Shown here piece by piece: positions 1 to 10,703 of a DNA stretch of 64,000 bases. Below the pieces are notes generated by a model. That model had not been told where the DNA came from. It did no database searches and saw nothing but the letters and a program-made list of their open reading frames with translations. Where the stretch lies: contig JAVTVJ010001186.1 in assembly GCA_034509425.1 (NCBI GenBank), forward strand, positions 558,001 to 622,000. The letters are read 5' to 3'. This DNA is from Eopsaltria australis. Its lineage: Eukaryota; Chordata; Aves; Passeriformes; Petroicidae. The position numbers and the translations under genes were made by a program. Within the stretch, counting starts at the first letter, position 1. Every line of letters starts with the position of its first letter.

Positions 1-3000
1 TGATCATTTGGAAGATATTTATAACTCTCTTCTAGAGGCTTGTGCTGTAGGACTCAAGACATTAAGCTATTCTAACTCCAGAGATTGGATAGAAAGATGT
101 CAGTAACACTTCTCCAACAACATTTAACACTTCTGTGACTGGGGGAAGATGGGTTTGTTTCACACTTGCCTTGGACTTCCATATGTGCCTAAGGATTTTC
201 CTTGTTGTAGGTAATGCAGTCCCACCCAAATGATCAGAGCTTCTCTCCTACACACAGGTGCTTGCTTCCCACACTCCTCTCCCTCCATGTAAACGCGTGT
301 GTTAAATACACAGTGACATTGTCATATCATCTTTTTCTGGTCCTCTGCTGTGACATTCCACATCAGCTGATACTCTGATCTGACTTTTCTCATCTGCTCT
401 GAGCACATCTTTCATCCCAGGCTTTCGCTCTTCATGTAAACAGGTAAATGATCCACACCTCAGTATTTTGATGAAATTATCTTCAGCCCTCTGAATTCCA
501 GTGCTTAACAACCATTCTTTGGCAACCTCTGTCTTCAGTGCTAAACAGACTGCATGTTTATATAAGTGTATCTACTTCATAATAAAACATGATCCATTAG
601 CCTGTTTCTTGTAACAGCTAGTCAGACAAAAATGAAGATCATTCATGAATTTACCACAAACTTTCACAGTAAGAACATGGTACATGCTGGAAATGATTGC
701 CCAGAAACATAATTGAATGTCTATCCTTGTAGGTTTTTAAGCCTCACGTAGACAAAGCCATGACTGAGCTGGCCTAATTGAACAATACTCTCCATTTTTA
801 GCAAAGGTTTTAACTGGATGATTTCCAGAGATCTCTTCCAAGCAATAATTTCTAAGTTCCTATGAATTGATGTGTGTAGAAAAGTAGAAATTACATGTAA
901 ATTGTCTCTAGAAGTCTCTGTGAGTTATCTTGACATCAGAAAACGCACATTTATATTCAGAGGAGATGAACTTGGACAGGAATGATCAACTGTATTAAAG
1001 AAGGGGTGGCAGCAGCTGTTCTATTAACACAGAAGGAAGGCAAATGAATAATTGCACCATCTTTGTAATCCTGTTCTATCTATGGAGATATTTGATTGTT
1101 TTCTGATGACTTTTAAATCAGATTACATGAAATAAATTACAATCAGGAAACCTAAATAGGAACCTCAACAATAAAGCAGGAAGAGATGCATGCGTGCTTG
1201 TTGGTTTTGCAAAGGAATTCAGGGTAATTTATTTGCTCCAGTTTCCATTGCCTCTTTTCAAGGTACTACTTTGTACCCTTGCACAAGCAAGAGTAAAGTG
1301 GGGTCAAAGAAAGTGTAAGGTATGTCCATTCCCATTGGGAACCAACCAGGACTGCCCAGAGCCTCCATCCACATCAGTCATGGGAAGGCACTGCCTTACC
1401 CAAAGCACCGCGCCTTCCCCTGCCCACCCTGTGCCAGGCTGATGTGCAGGGCCGCTCTGTCTGCAAGGATGGGCTGGCATACAAAGACAAGAGCCAAAGA
1501 CACCTCTCTCTGAGCTCTCTTTTCTGATCTCTCAATAAAAGCATAGATAAATCATCCCAGACTGCTCTCTCATAAACTTCCCCTTGTTTGCATTTGAAAC
1601 TATTACTGGTGATTAGATGTCAAGAAAAAACCCCAAAAAAACCCACAAATTAAGGGGGTTTTAAAAGTGTTGTGGTTTGGTTTGGGTTTTTTTCTAATTA
1701 TTTGCCATAGCCAAAACAGCTACAGGTAGGTTTTATAAATCCTAGAACAATAAAAACTTCTTATTGTTCCAATTCCATATAACTTTAAGGTCTCATCTTA
1801 TTTTCTGTCTCCCTGAAGGATGCAGTGTAACTGGAAAAAGTTCTTTGACACTCAAGAAAAGTAAAAGATCTGTATTGAATATCTGGTTTTCCTAACTCCA
1901 CCTCTAAGAATAACATTTACAGTAAGGCACATACAAAAATCTCCCTATAAATTTAACTCTAAAGACAATATTTAGTCAGTCATTGAGAAATGAACATAGA
2001 ATTTTCCACTCATGTTATTGTAGCTGGTAAACGTTTACATTCTGATTCTCATAAAAGGATTTATGGAGTGCTGTAAATTTACGAAGCACTTTCCAAACAT
2101 AGATAAGACATACTCCCTGACCAAAATGTTATGGAAGACAAAGGTAAGGGGAGAAGCAGGAGGAATCCTGAGGAAGGATTAGGGACTACAGAGCTGTGAA
2201 AGTAAGTGTTAAGATGATAGAAGTGCTCTGGAAAACACCCAGTCTCATTCTTGAGCTTCTTGGATCAGCTCATACAGGTACAATCAGTTTCTTGATGGAC
2301 CTGGTTTCTGCTCCACACCCATAAAAGCAGAAAGATCCTCCTTCTTTCATTCTGGCAAAAATCATTCACGAATTAGCAGCAGATAGAAATCTGATTCCTA
2401 GATTTGAACCAAAGATTCAAAACTGAGTGTGTTCAAAACCAAACCAAAATCTAAAATAATCTGAACTGAAAAGGAAACCTCGATTTTGTGACAATTTCTA
2501 AAATGGGCTTTTTTCAGAACTAAAATTCAAATTATCATTAAGAAATTCAGTCTCCAGTCCAGTTTTGGATCTTCACTTGTGACATAAACCAGCTACACTG
2601 GAGACTGAAGCATGCTGTTCCATGCTTGAAGAGACTTGGGAGCTTAGGGCTGCTCAAACGCATTGAAATAGCACAAAATAGTTGCAGCATTCTGCAGAAT
2701 TAACACTAGAAATGTTTGTTAGAACCATTCTGTTCTAGATGCATATTTTCTCTCTTATTGGATTTTGCTGCTGTAGCAGTTCTTCTTTGAAATGCTCCAT
2801 TTAATTTTAGATGAGCCAATGAACAAGTAAAACTCCACTCCACTGAAGCTTGTTTAAAAGTCTCGTCTTTATTATCTCTAAAATACTGCAGTTAAGCTCT
2901 ATGAGTAATTCTCAGAGCCTGGACTTGGGTCTTTGTCTGGGAAACCTCTTGTCTGTTATTTTAAATATGAAATTATGTTTGAGCAATCACAGCATCTTCC

Positions 3001-4230
3001 AAGAATATGGAAGGAAATAAAGAGCTTCAAACTAACAAGCAAACAAAAGCAGAAAAAGAGATTAAGGAGCAAGAAGTGCCCTAAATGTGTCTTTTCTGTA
3101 CACAAATCATAATTGAAAAATCACACTTCTGTTTAAAGCAGCATTTGCACAACTCTCACTCATTTCCAGATTGACATCAGCAACTTCTGGCAAGTTTCAC
3201 ATCCATTTTCTGGTGCATCAATATATCCTGAAGGTTAAAATACAAGCCTGTGTTGTTGATAAAAAAACCCATAATAAACATTTTCAGAGCACTTTGGATA
3301 GCTCACTTCCTTTATTAATCTTTCTGTCAGCAGGAGCCCTGTACAGATTTCAATAAAGGAAAATATTCAGAATTTCTCATGGGAAAAATGTTGGCTTTTC
3401 TGACAATATTAAGAAAGAATACTGATGTAATAATAATTCAAATCTGCACTTTGGGGTGGCTATGCTCTTTTAAAGCTCTGTGGGGTCTGAGGTCCTCAGA
3501 CCCCTCATTTTCAGTTGCACAAAGAGCAAATCTGTGGGACGTGGAAAGTTGAACAAACCAGTGCTGCAGTGTGGAAAGTTGAAAGATTTCCAGGACATAA
3601 AGTCACTGTCTCATCCTTTCCTTATCATATGCATCCTTCACACACGATTATTTTCCAGTTCTCCAAATGTTATTGTTATTGCCTTGCTCATCTTTGAATC
3701 TCCCAGCCAAGGAAGGAGACAGTGGTACTCCTGCCACCCCACTGGAGACCCAGTGTTACACCTCAGCTGCAGACCCACAGCCTCATTGGTGCCCAGGAGT
3801 GGATTCAGCATTCATGGCTGCCTTTTAGGGAATTATCTAGCACAGGTAGTCCAGGACAGGTCATGGCATGGTTTGCTTCAGCCCAGTCAGGGAGATTTTA
3901 GCCTTTGCCTTTCTTCCAAGACTCTTCAGAAAAAAGAAATGAAAATGTCACAAAGACAAGATATACAGTGTAAGTCAAGGATGTCTACCTAGTGCTGAAA
4001 TTCGACCATTCAAAGATGGAGAGGATCATGGCTCACATAGAAAGACAAGAGAGCTGCTATGATGGGTATCAGGCTGTAAAACTGAAATATCTGGTGAAAC
4101 TAACAGGTGGATTTGTTGTAAATAACTTTGTCAGCTAGTCAGCTATGTGCTGGGATCCTTCTGCAGTACAGTGATTTAGCTCTTATTAAATAACAGTAGT
4201 ATTAAATGACAGGTACAATTACTATACATT
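1..4230. other. Single-copy AT-rich DNA, no gene recognised
   Basis: I see no recognisable gene or interspersed repeat here. Short open frames occur on both strands (for example 3480-3992 plus, which opens with GTG rather than ATG), but none resembles a known protein or is bounded by a convincing pair of splice sites. An imperfect A/C-rich to G/T-rich inverted repeat lies at about 1622-1692. The composition is that of ordinary avian intergenic or intronic sequence. Confidence 0.6.
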
Positions 4231-4800
4231 CATTAGAGTCACAGAAGAGTTTGGGTTAGAAAAGACCTTTAAAGGGAATCTAGTTGAACAGTCCCTGCAG
4301 TGAGCAGAGGCATCTTCATCCAGGTCAGGTTGCTTAGGGCCCTGTCCAGCCTGGCCTTGAATGTTGACAGAGAGGGGGCACCCACCACCTCTCCAAGCAA
4401 ACCTGTCCCAGTATTTCACCATCCCCACTGAAAAAATTTCTTTCTTATATTTAGTCTGAGTCGAGCCTCTTTTAGTTTAAAGCCATCAACCCTTTTTCTA
4501 TCACAACAGACCCCGCTAAATGTTCTCTCTCCATCTTTTATTAAGCCGCCTGTTAAGCACTGAAAGGCTGAAATAAGGTCTCCCCATAGCCTCCTCTTCT
4601 CCAGGCTGAACAAACCTACTCCCCAGCCTTTTCATAAAGGAGAGATGTTACATCCCTCTGATTATTTTTGTGACACTCTTCTGGACTCACTCCAGCAGGT
4701 CCATGTCTTCCTGCGCTGGAAACCCAGAGCTGATGCAGCACTGTAGGTGGGGTCTCAGCAGAGCAGAGCAGAGGGGCAGAATGACCTCTCTTGACCTGTC
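4231..4800 (-). mobile_element. CR1 LINE fragment, 3' end, 5'-truncated
   Basis: Read on the minus strand this is the last part of a CR1 non-LTR retrotransposon. The frame at 4416-4613 gives the C-terminal CR1 ORF2 motif FSLEKRRLWGDLI, followed by FKLKEARLRLNIRKKFF, which lies just before the 3' UTR in the family. The 3' UTR, rich in 'ggccttgaa' and 'gtcacagaa' type sequence on the plus strand, occupies the left end. Several stops and frameshifts break the frame, and endonuclease and most of the reverse transcriptase are absent, as expected for a 5'-truncated dead copy. The family call is secure; the exact ends are uncertain by 10-30 bp. Confidence 0.93.
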
Positions 4801-6552
4801 AGCCACAAATTAGCATCAATGTATTTGTAGCCAAGACAATTTGCTAATTTTAAAGATAAGACAGGAGGAGAAGTCAAACACCAAGTTCTAGTTGCAGGGC
4901 TCATTCAGACTCTGTGTGAGTGATGGAAGTAATTAGCCAAACCTGTTATTCAAGCTTTTAGAACTGACAATGACACTTTTCATAGTATTCTGTAGCAAAA
5001 CACGAACAAGAAGAACAGTCTTAAAAATTAGACGCGACATTTATTTTTTTTATATAAAACTCACCTGACACTCAAAATGCCTGCAGTGTTCTAAGCAATC
5101 TGCCAGCCTTCACACCTGGGAGCTGCTGTGCAGAATCTAAGGCAAGTTTACAAAGGCATTTTGGTGTCCAAAGCTGCAGGGACTATCTCGCAGAACATAG
5201 AAGTGTGGCACTCCCTAATTTAGACTGCAATTTAGGATTAATGAAAATCATCTGCAAGAGTGTTTTTGAAATCAGTGAAGACATTTTCAGTATTTTAAGG
5301 CAAACAAGTAAATTTGAAAACATGGACTTCTAACTACTTGGTGAGATGTTCAGTTTAGCAGATCCATACATCCCTGGGGATCTGAGCTTGCAGACACAAG
5401 CTCAGGCTGAACAAAATGCTCAGGGAACCTCCAGGGTCTTAAAATTACATTTGGTGATGGCTTCCAACTAATATTCATTTCCACCTGCCCAATGAGTACT
5501 GCAAGTTAGTCCTGACTGGGCATGTAAGACACTGGGACATCCTATTTGTTCTGCTGGTCCTAGAGTTAGGACCAGCAGATTTCATATCTCATATTTAGAT
5601 GTTTATCACATTAAAAAGCAAAGAAAGTAATAGATTTTTCAGTAAAACCAGTAGTATAAACAGGTCTAAACCAGTAATTTCAGAAATATTGAGAATCAAA
5701 AAGCATGTATGGAAAAATCTTACTAAATGAATTGGGCTGTTTTTTTATTATGAAGTATTTCTTTTACTGGATTTTCCCAAGAGCTATGTGAAGAAGCTGT
5801 TGACCAAAAGGTTTGGTATTCCTGGCAAGCCAGTTCTGTTTGTGTTTAGCTGATAAGGCTGCTGGAGATTGTTTAATAATCATCAGGGACGTCATCAGGG
5901 AGATTCAGATGATGTTGGAATGTGTATTTTAGTTGGTTTTGGGGTTTTTTTTTGTCCCTGGCCAAATTTTGAGAATACTTCAAGTTTGAGGTAGAGGCAC
6001 ATACACCTCACTTACAAAGCTCTAAAAAGCATCCCAAGTGCAGTCAGTTACTATTATTTATCCAGACCATTGTATGCACCCGCACTTTCTATTCATCCCT
6101 TTAGCCACAAAGGCTTAATTTTTACATGGTGCTAGAGGGGAGATGTTTCTTACTATTTTCCTACAGCTTAACTTGCCAAAGCACTGTGCAGAAGTGCCTT
6201 TACAGGCCAGGAGAGATCAGAATTTAAACATCAACATCATTGTACTGGGAAAAAAACAAACGAAAACCAACCAAACAAAACTCACATCAATAAAACCTCC
6301 CCAAAATTACCACACTATCACTGAAAACAAAAACCTGGAATCCCTCCCCATTTATCTTTTGCCGTGTGTACTAGTGCACCCATTTCCATTCATACTGACT
6401 TATCTTTTATAAGTATCTTTGCCTGACCAGTAGTAGAGGAGATATTGAATCAACAGAAGGCATAAATATGCAGTCATCCTCATTGAAAACTTGGTTATCT
6501 CTGGTAATTATGCTCAGCACTGTTTCCTGCTTGTAAAAGCTTATTTCCTTTT
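4801..6552. other. Single-copy DNA with one short hairpin
   Basis: No gene or known repeat is visible. A perfect 13-bp stem with a 4-nt loop sits at 5550-5579. An A/C-rich low-complexity patch lies at about 6248-6285. Confidence 0.55.
5550..5579. repeat. Perfect 13-bp inverted repeat (hairpin)
   Basis: tctgctggtccta (5550-5562) is followed by the loop gagt and then its exact reverse complement taggaccagcaga (5567-5579). No T-run follows it and no gene flanks it, so no function can be assigned. Confidence 0.9.
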
Positions 6553-7690
6553 ATGACAAGGTAGCTCTCCCAGTTGATCAGGGGAAGCCATTTGATGTGA
6601 TCTTTTTGGATTCAGTAGAACTTTTCATACTATTTCTCACAGCATCATTCAGCCCATGGCCAGATAAACCCATCATGTGATGGGAGAGCAGCTGGCTCAT
6701 GGGTCAGGCACAAGGGGTTACAGTGACTGGTGTGACATCAGAGTGGTGACCTGTCACTAGAGGGGTTCCACAGGGCTCCATCCTTGGCTCTGTGCTCTTC
6801 AACATCTTCATAAATGACTTCAACACGTGATTTGAAGGGATACTAAGCAAGTTTGTCAATGATACAAAACTGAGAGGAGCTGTTGACTCCCTCAAAGGCA
6901 GAGAAGACCTTGACAAATTAGAGGGCTGGGCAATCATCAACCATATGAAATTCAACAGAGGAAAGTGCTGGGCTCTGCACCTGGGATGGAGCAACCCTGG
7001 ATGTACAGACAGACTGGGGAATGAGAGGCTGGAGAGCAGTGCCATGGAAAGGGCCCTGGAGGTCCTGGCTGATGGCAAGTTGAACGTGAGCCAGCAGTGC
7101 CCTGGCAGCCAGGAGGGCCACCCGTGTCCTGGGGACATCAGGGACAGCATCGCCAGCCGGGCAAGGGAGGGGATTGTCCTGCTCTGCTGTGCACTGGGGC
7201 AGCCTCACCTCGAGTGCTGGGGGCAGTTCTGGGTGCCACAGTGTAAGAAGGACAGAACTAGAGAGTGTCCAGGGGAGGGCATGAAGATGGTGAAGGGCCT
7301 TGAGGGGAAGCTGTTTGAGGAGTGACTGAGGCCACTTGGTCTGTTCAGCCTGGATTGCAATTACAGCTTCCTCACAAGGAGTAGCCAAGGTGCAGACACT
7401 GATGTCTTCTCTGTGGTGACCAGTGACAGGATCCAAGGGAATGGCCCAGGGTTGTGTCAGGGGAGACTTACATTGCATATTAGAAAAACACCCAGAATGT
7501 GGTTGGCACTGGAGCAGGTGCCCCAGGGAAGTGTCACAACACCAGCCCCATCAGAGTTCAAGAAGTGTTTGGACAATTCTCTCAGGCTCATGGTGTGATC
7601 CTTGGGGTTTCCTCTGCAGGGCCAGGAGTCAGATTGTGATGAACTTTGTTGGTTGTTTCCAATTCAGAATATCCTGTGATTCTATGACCA
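6553..7690 (+). mobile_element. CR1 LINE fragment, reverse transcriptase to 3' end
   Basis: This is a 5'-truncated CR1 on the plus strand. It enters within the reverse transcriptase domain. At about 6756-6830 the reading gives GVPQGSILGSVLFNIFIND, the conserved RT motif of the family. The catalytic block expected as F-A-D-D reads F-V-N-D (about 6852-6863), so the active site is lost. Frames then shift repeatedly through the thumb and C-terminal region (KFNRGKC, then ALHLG). The 3' end is marked by 'tcctgtgattctatga' at about 7671-7686, the usual CR1 terminus. It encodes no working protein. Confidence 0.93.
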
Positions 7691-9060
7691 AAAATTCAGC
7701 AAGTCACATACCCTTCTCCCTTTGCACACCTCCCTCTACCACTTGTCTGTTTTTCCCTTGAGTAAGTAGTTCTTTAAGTCTTTTTCATGAGAATAATAAT
7801 CATTTTGATGCTATTTGGGTGTGCCCTGGCATCACCTTCTGAACTGAGCTCTCCTGTTTGCAAAGATACCTGTTTCTTTGTTACAGTAGGCTTGGGTATC
7901 AGTTCAGATTTAAATTTCTTTGCTTTGCCAAAGTTCGGGTACATGAGAATCAAAGACAGCATATATGAGGCATATAGGAAAGCTTCCAGTGAAAATTTAA
8001 GTGTCAGTGGAGTTTAGGTAAGCAGGGCATTTCAAAATGTTTTGGGATTCTATATATCTAAATCAAGACTGAGATGAAATTCGTGAGCTTATGCCTGGAT
8101 GTAGCTGTTAGAATGATGGGAAATTTATGGCTGCCAGCACTGATGCTTATGGATACTGGGCACCTCAGGATTAGACAGTAACCTGATGAGCTTAGAGAGA
8201 ACTTTCAGAAGAACTTTCAGTGTCCAAGGAGATAGTTAGATAAAATCTGACAAATGAGGTTTTTTGTAGATCTAAACATCTCCCTGTCTGCAGTTCAAAA
8301 CCTTATGGCTCATCTATTACACAGCTCACATTGAAAACATCCTGCAGTGAACATTCAACAGGCTCTGTTTTTCAAGACAGTGATACCACAGTTCACTGTG
8401 GCCGATTGCTTTAGAACAGTAGTAGTGTACATTTACACACATATAGGGAGATGTAAACACCTGCACACACATGCACACAGGGAGAGACAGGAGCACTGCC
8501 AGATTAGAAAAATTAAAAATATTACTACACCATATTTTTCAGCCTGCATCTCACCAACAACTAGAAAAAAACCAAGTTCTAGAATGAGGAAATAATCAAG
8601 TTATATTAACAAGTCCAATTCTCAAGTAATGAGGAAAACGTAAAAGCTACTAGATAGAGGTGGGGTTGATATATGTATGATTAGGGATAATTTCAGGGAA
8701 AGTTTTGAGTATCATTTATTCTTTCTAGTTCATTACAATTTTCCAATGTGTAATTTCAAATGTATTCCTCGCCATAGGTAATTAACAGACTGCAAGCAGG
8801 AGCATCTCATTTCCTTTTTTTTTCTGTTCTTCACTAAATTTGCATTATCTCTGAGCCTCCACCACTCTGCCTGACAGTTTTGGTCTTCTAATAATTCCTA
8901 CTCTGGCTATCTGTATTTACAATTGGGTATCATTTAAAATCTCAAAGGTAGAATCATACCTGTTTCAATATGCTCTTCTGCATATTAATATTCTGGATAT
9001 GGCTAACTCCACAACATCAATACAACCTGACCTCCGATTTCCAAAAGCATTTTAAATTAC
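7691..9060. other. Single-copy DNA, no gene recognised
   Basis: No recognisable gene or repeat is present. A small near-duplicated motif (gaactttcag twice) occurs at about 8200-8220, and CA-rich DNA at 8436-8482. The sequence immediately left of the LTR supplies the target-site copy cccat. Confidence 0.55.
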
Positions 9061-9065
9061 CCCAT
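9061..9065. repeat. Target-site duplication (left copy) of solo LTR
   Basis: cccat at 9061-9065 abuts the LTR terminus tgtcgtgg and is repeated exactly at 10699-10703 beyond the other terminus. A 5-bp duplication is the expected footprint of many retroviral integrases. Confidence 0.88.
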
Positions 9066-9202
9066 TGTCGTGGTTTTAGTTTGCCTATTCAGGTTTGTGG
9101 CTAAATGCTAGCACACTTACCTAAATTTACTTGATTGCTTGTTGTGAGATAAGGATTAGGAGTAGGCAAAGCAGGCTCAAACTTTATAAAGTACAAAGAA
9201 GT

Positions 9203-9208
9203 TTTATT
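9203..9208 (-). promoter_or_regulatory. Polyadenylation hexamer AATAAA of solo LTR
   Basis: AATAAA is read on the minus strand about 140 bp before the LTR 3' terminus, a plausible R/U5 position. A second hexamer further upstream (near 9847) could serve instead, so the extent of R is unsettled. Confidence 0.55.
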
Positions 9209-10517
9209 AATATATCTAAGACAAAGGGAAAAAAAGAAAAAAAACTCAAGAAAAAAAAAACCAGAACAAACTCCCCAGACCACCCCTCCTTCCCCACCTC
9301 TCCATTTCATTCTCCCTGACAACATACAAAAGACAACACTTTGACCTCCAGTCAGTTTACCACCTCAGAAACAGCTCTTGTTCCAGTTCATTTAGGGAGA
9401 GAAGTTTCTTTTGCTTACACCATGGATCTTCTGTAAGAAAAATACAGTTTTTATGGGTCTTCTGCCTCACCATTAACCGCCGCCCGGAGCAAAGTCCAAC
9501 TTAATGGTGGATCTCTCCCACACCAGTAGCCTTCCCACAGCCACTATGGTGGGTTATGAACAGTCTACAGGGTACCTGTTTTAAGGATGCACAGTTCAAT
9601 TGCAGCAACAAAGTAAAATCCATTCTTCTGTGCTTAGCAACACAGGTTCTCCTGACAATTCAGGTTCTCTAGCATTCTCCCCGGGACCAGGGCTCTGAGT
9701 CACAGCCTCTCCTCTCTCTTAGTTCTAGTTTCTCATCAGGCTGTACTTTTTCAACACTTACTTGTCTGTACTTAGGTATTTCAGTTCATTGGCTGCAATA
9801 AGAACCTCACATCCCCCTTTGGACTATATCTTCATATATTACAGAGAATTTATTAGCTCAGTCCCCAACCATGGTTCTCCAAAAGAGTTTTCAGCTTCAC
9901 TCTCGAAGCAACTTCCCATGCACCTCCCTCTAGGCATCAGTTCTGCTTTCTTCACTGACTGTAAAGTCTCTGCGCTGCACTATGTAGATGTCCTCACTCG
10001 TTCCTCTCTCTGCGAGGAAGGATGGGTGTCTGTGAGTTTAGTCCAGGCATGGAGAGAGTTAATCTCTGTCTCTCTCTCTCCGGCAGTGTGAGGATCACGT
10101 GCTCTTTGCCGGGCTGCTTGAACAGGTCCGAGCTGGATGCCAGACGCTCTCAAGAGTCTCTGCCTGGCTCTGCGAAGCTGGCTCGGCCTGGTGGGGCCAT
10201 CTGGGCCCGGGGTGACAGGGCAGGGCCTGGCCCGAGCTGGATGGAGTCCGGCCCGGTCCTTGCCTGGCCCGGCTCTCCCTCTTGTGTAGCTGACACACCG
10301 GCTGAGCTGGATTTGCTGAAAATTCCAATCTTTTCCTCCCCCATGCCTGCCCGGCTGCAGCGGCACGGCTGCCGTAAAAACCTCCCTTCCCCCCCCCCAT
10401 CCCTCCTTTGGAAGGGGGGGGAAAGCGCTTGGGCCTCACCAGCGAGAGAAGCAGGAGCTGCTCCTCTCTACACAGCAGCAGCAGGTCCAAAGAGGAAGAG
10501 CGTCAGAGAGTCTCTGC

Positions 10518-10527
10518 TTATATATGG
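10518..10527 (-). promoter_or_regulatory. TATA box of solo LTR
   Basis: CCATATATAAG on the minus strand lies about 170 bp inside the LTR 5' terminus. CCAAT boxes are 30-85 bp upstream. The U3 region is therefore short while the rest of the LTR is long. Confidence 0.65.
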
Positions 10528-10613
10528 TTTTTTCCTTGAAGGCGGACCAACTTTTTAATTGGTTTACTTACCTATCAATTCTTAAAACTACCTGATTATT
10601 GGCTCTCTCTCTC

Positions 10614-10641
10614 GCAGGAAGGAAGTTGTATTCCTTCCTGC
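10614..10641. repeat. 11-bp inverted repeat in LTR U3
   Basis: gcaggaaggaa (10614-10624) is separated by 6 nt from its exact reverse complement ttccttcctgc (10631-10641). It contains paired GGAA cores, which are ETS-type binding motifs, so a transcription factor site is possible but unproven. Confidence 0.75.
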
Positions 10642-10698
10642 ATTCCTGCAGCACAGATCACTTCCTAGATTTTGACCCCTCTGGCCTAACCCAGGACA

Positions 10699-10703
10699 CC
10701 CAT
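10699..10703. repeat. Target-site duplication (right copy) of solo LTR
   Basis: cccat directly after the terminal 'ccaggaca' matches 9061-9065 exactly. Confidence 0.88.

Larger units (their letters stand above)
9066..10698 (-). mobile_element. Solo LTR of an endogenous retrovirus, 1,633 bp
   Basis: The unit begins tgtcgtgg and ends ccaggaca on the plus strand, a 7-of-8 terminal inverted repeat with TG...CA ends, and is flanked by 5-bp direct repeats (cccat). Transcription signals place it on the minus strand. Two CCAAT boxes (plus-strand attgg at 10598-10602 and 10558-10562) precede a TATA box, CCATATATAAG (about 10518-10527). AATAAA hexamers read on the minus strand near 9847 and at 9203-9208. 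No primer-binding site, gag, pol or env flanks it, so it is a solo LTR left by LTR-LTR recombination. At 1.6 kb it is long for an LTR, mostly because of a GC-rich stretch (about 10090-10500) downstream of the TATA box. Open frames of 128 and 131 codons there (9980-10366 and 10095-10490, minus) resemble nothing I know. Confidence 0.88.

Noticed and set aside
1622..1692. Telomere-like GGTTT/AACCC patches
   Set aside because: The units are irregular A/C and G/T low complexity, not TTAGGG arrays.
3480..3992. 170-codon plus-strand frame
   Set aside because: It opens with GTG rather than ATG, shows no motif, and has no splice or promoter context.
6704..7761. Several 112-186 codon frames on both strands
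   Set aside because: They are shadows of a decayed CR1; only the CR1 reverse transcriptase frame has meaning, and it is broken.
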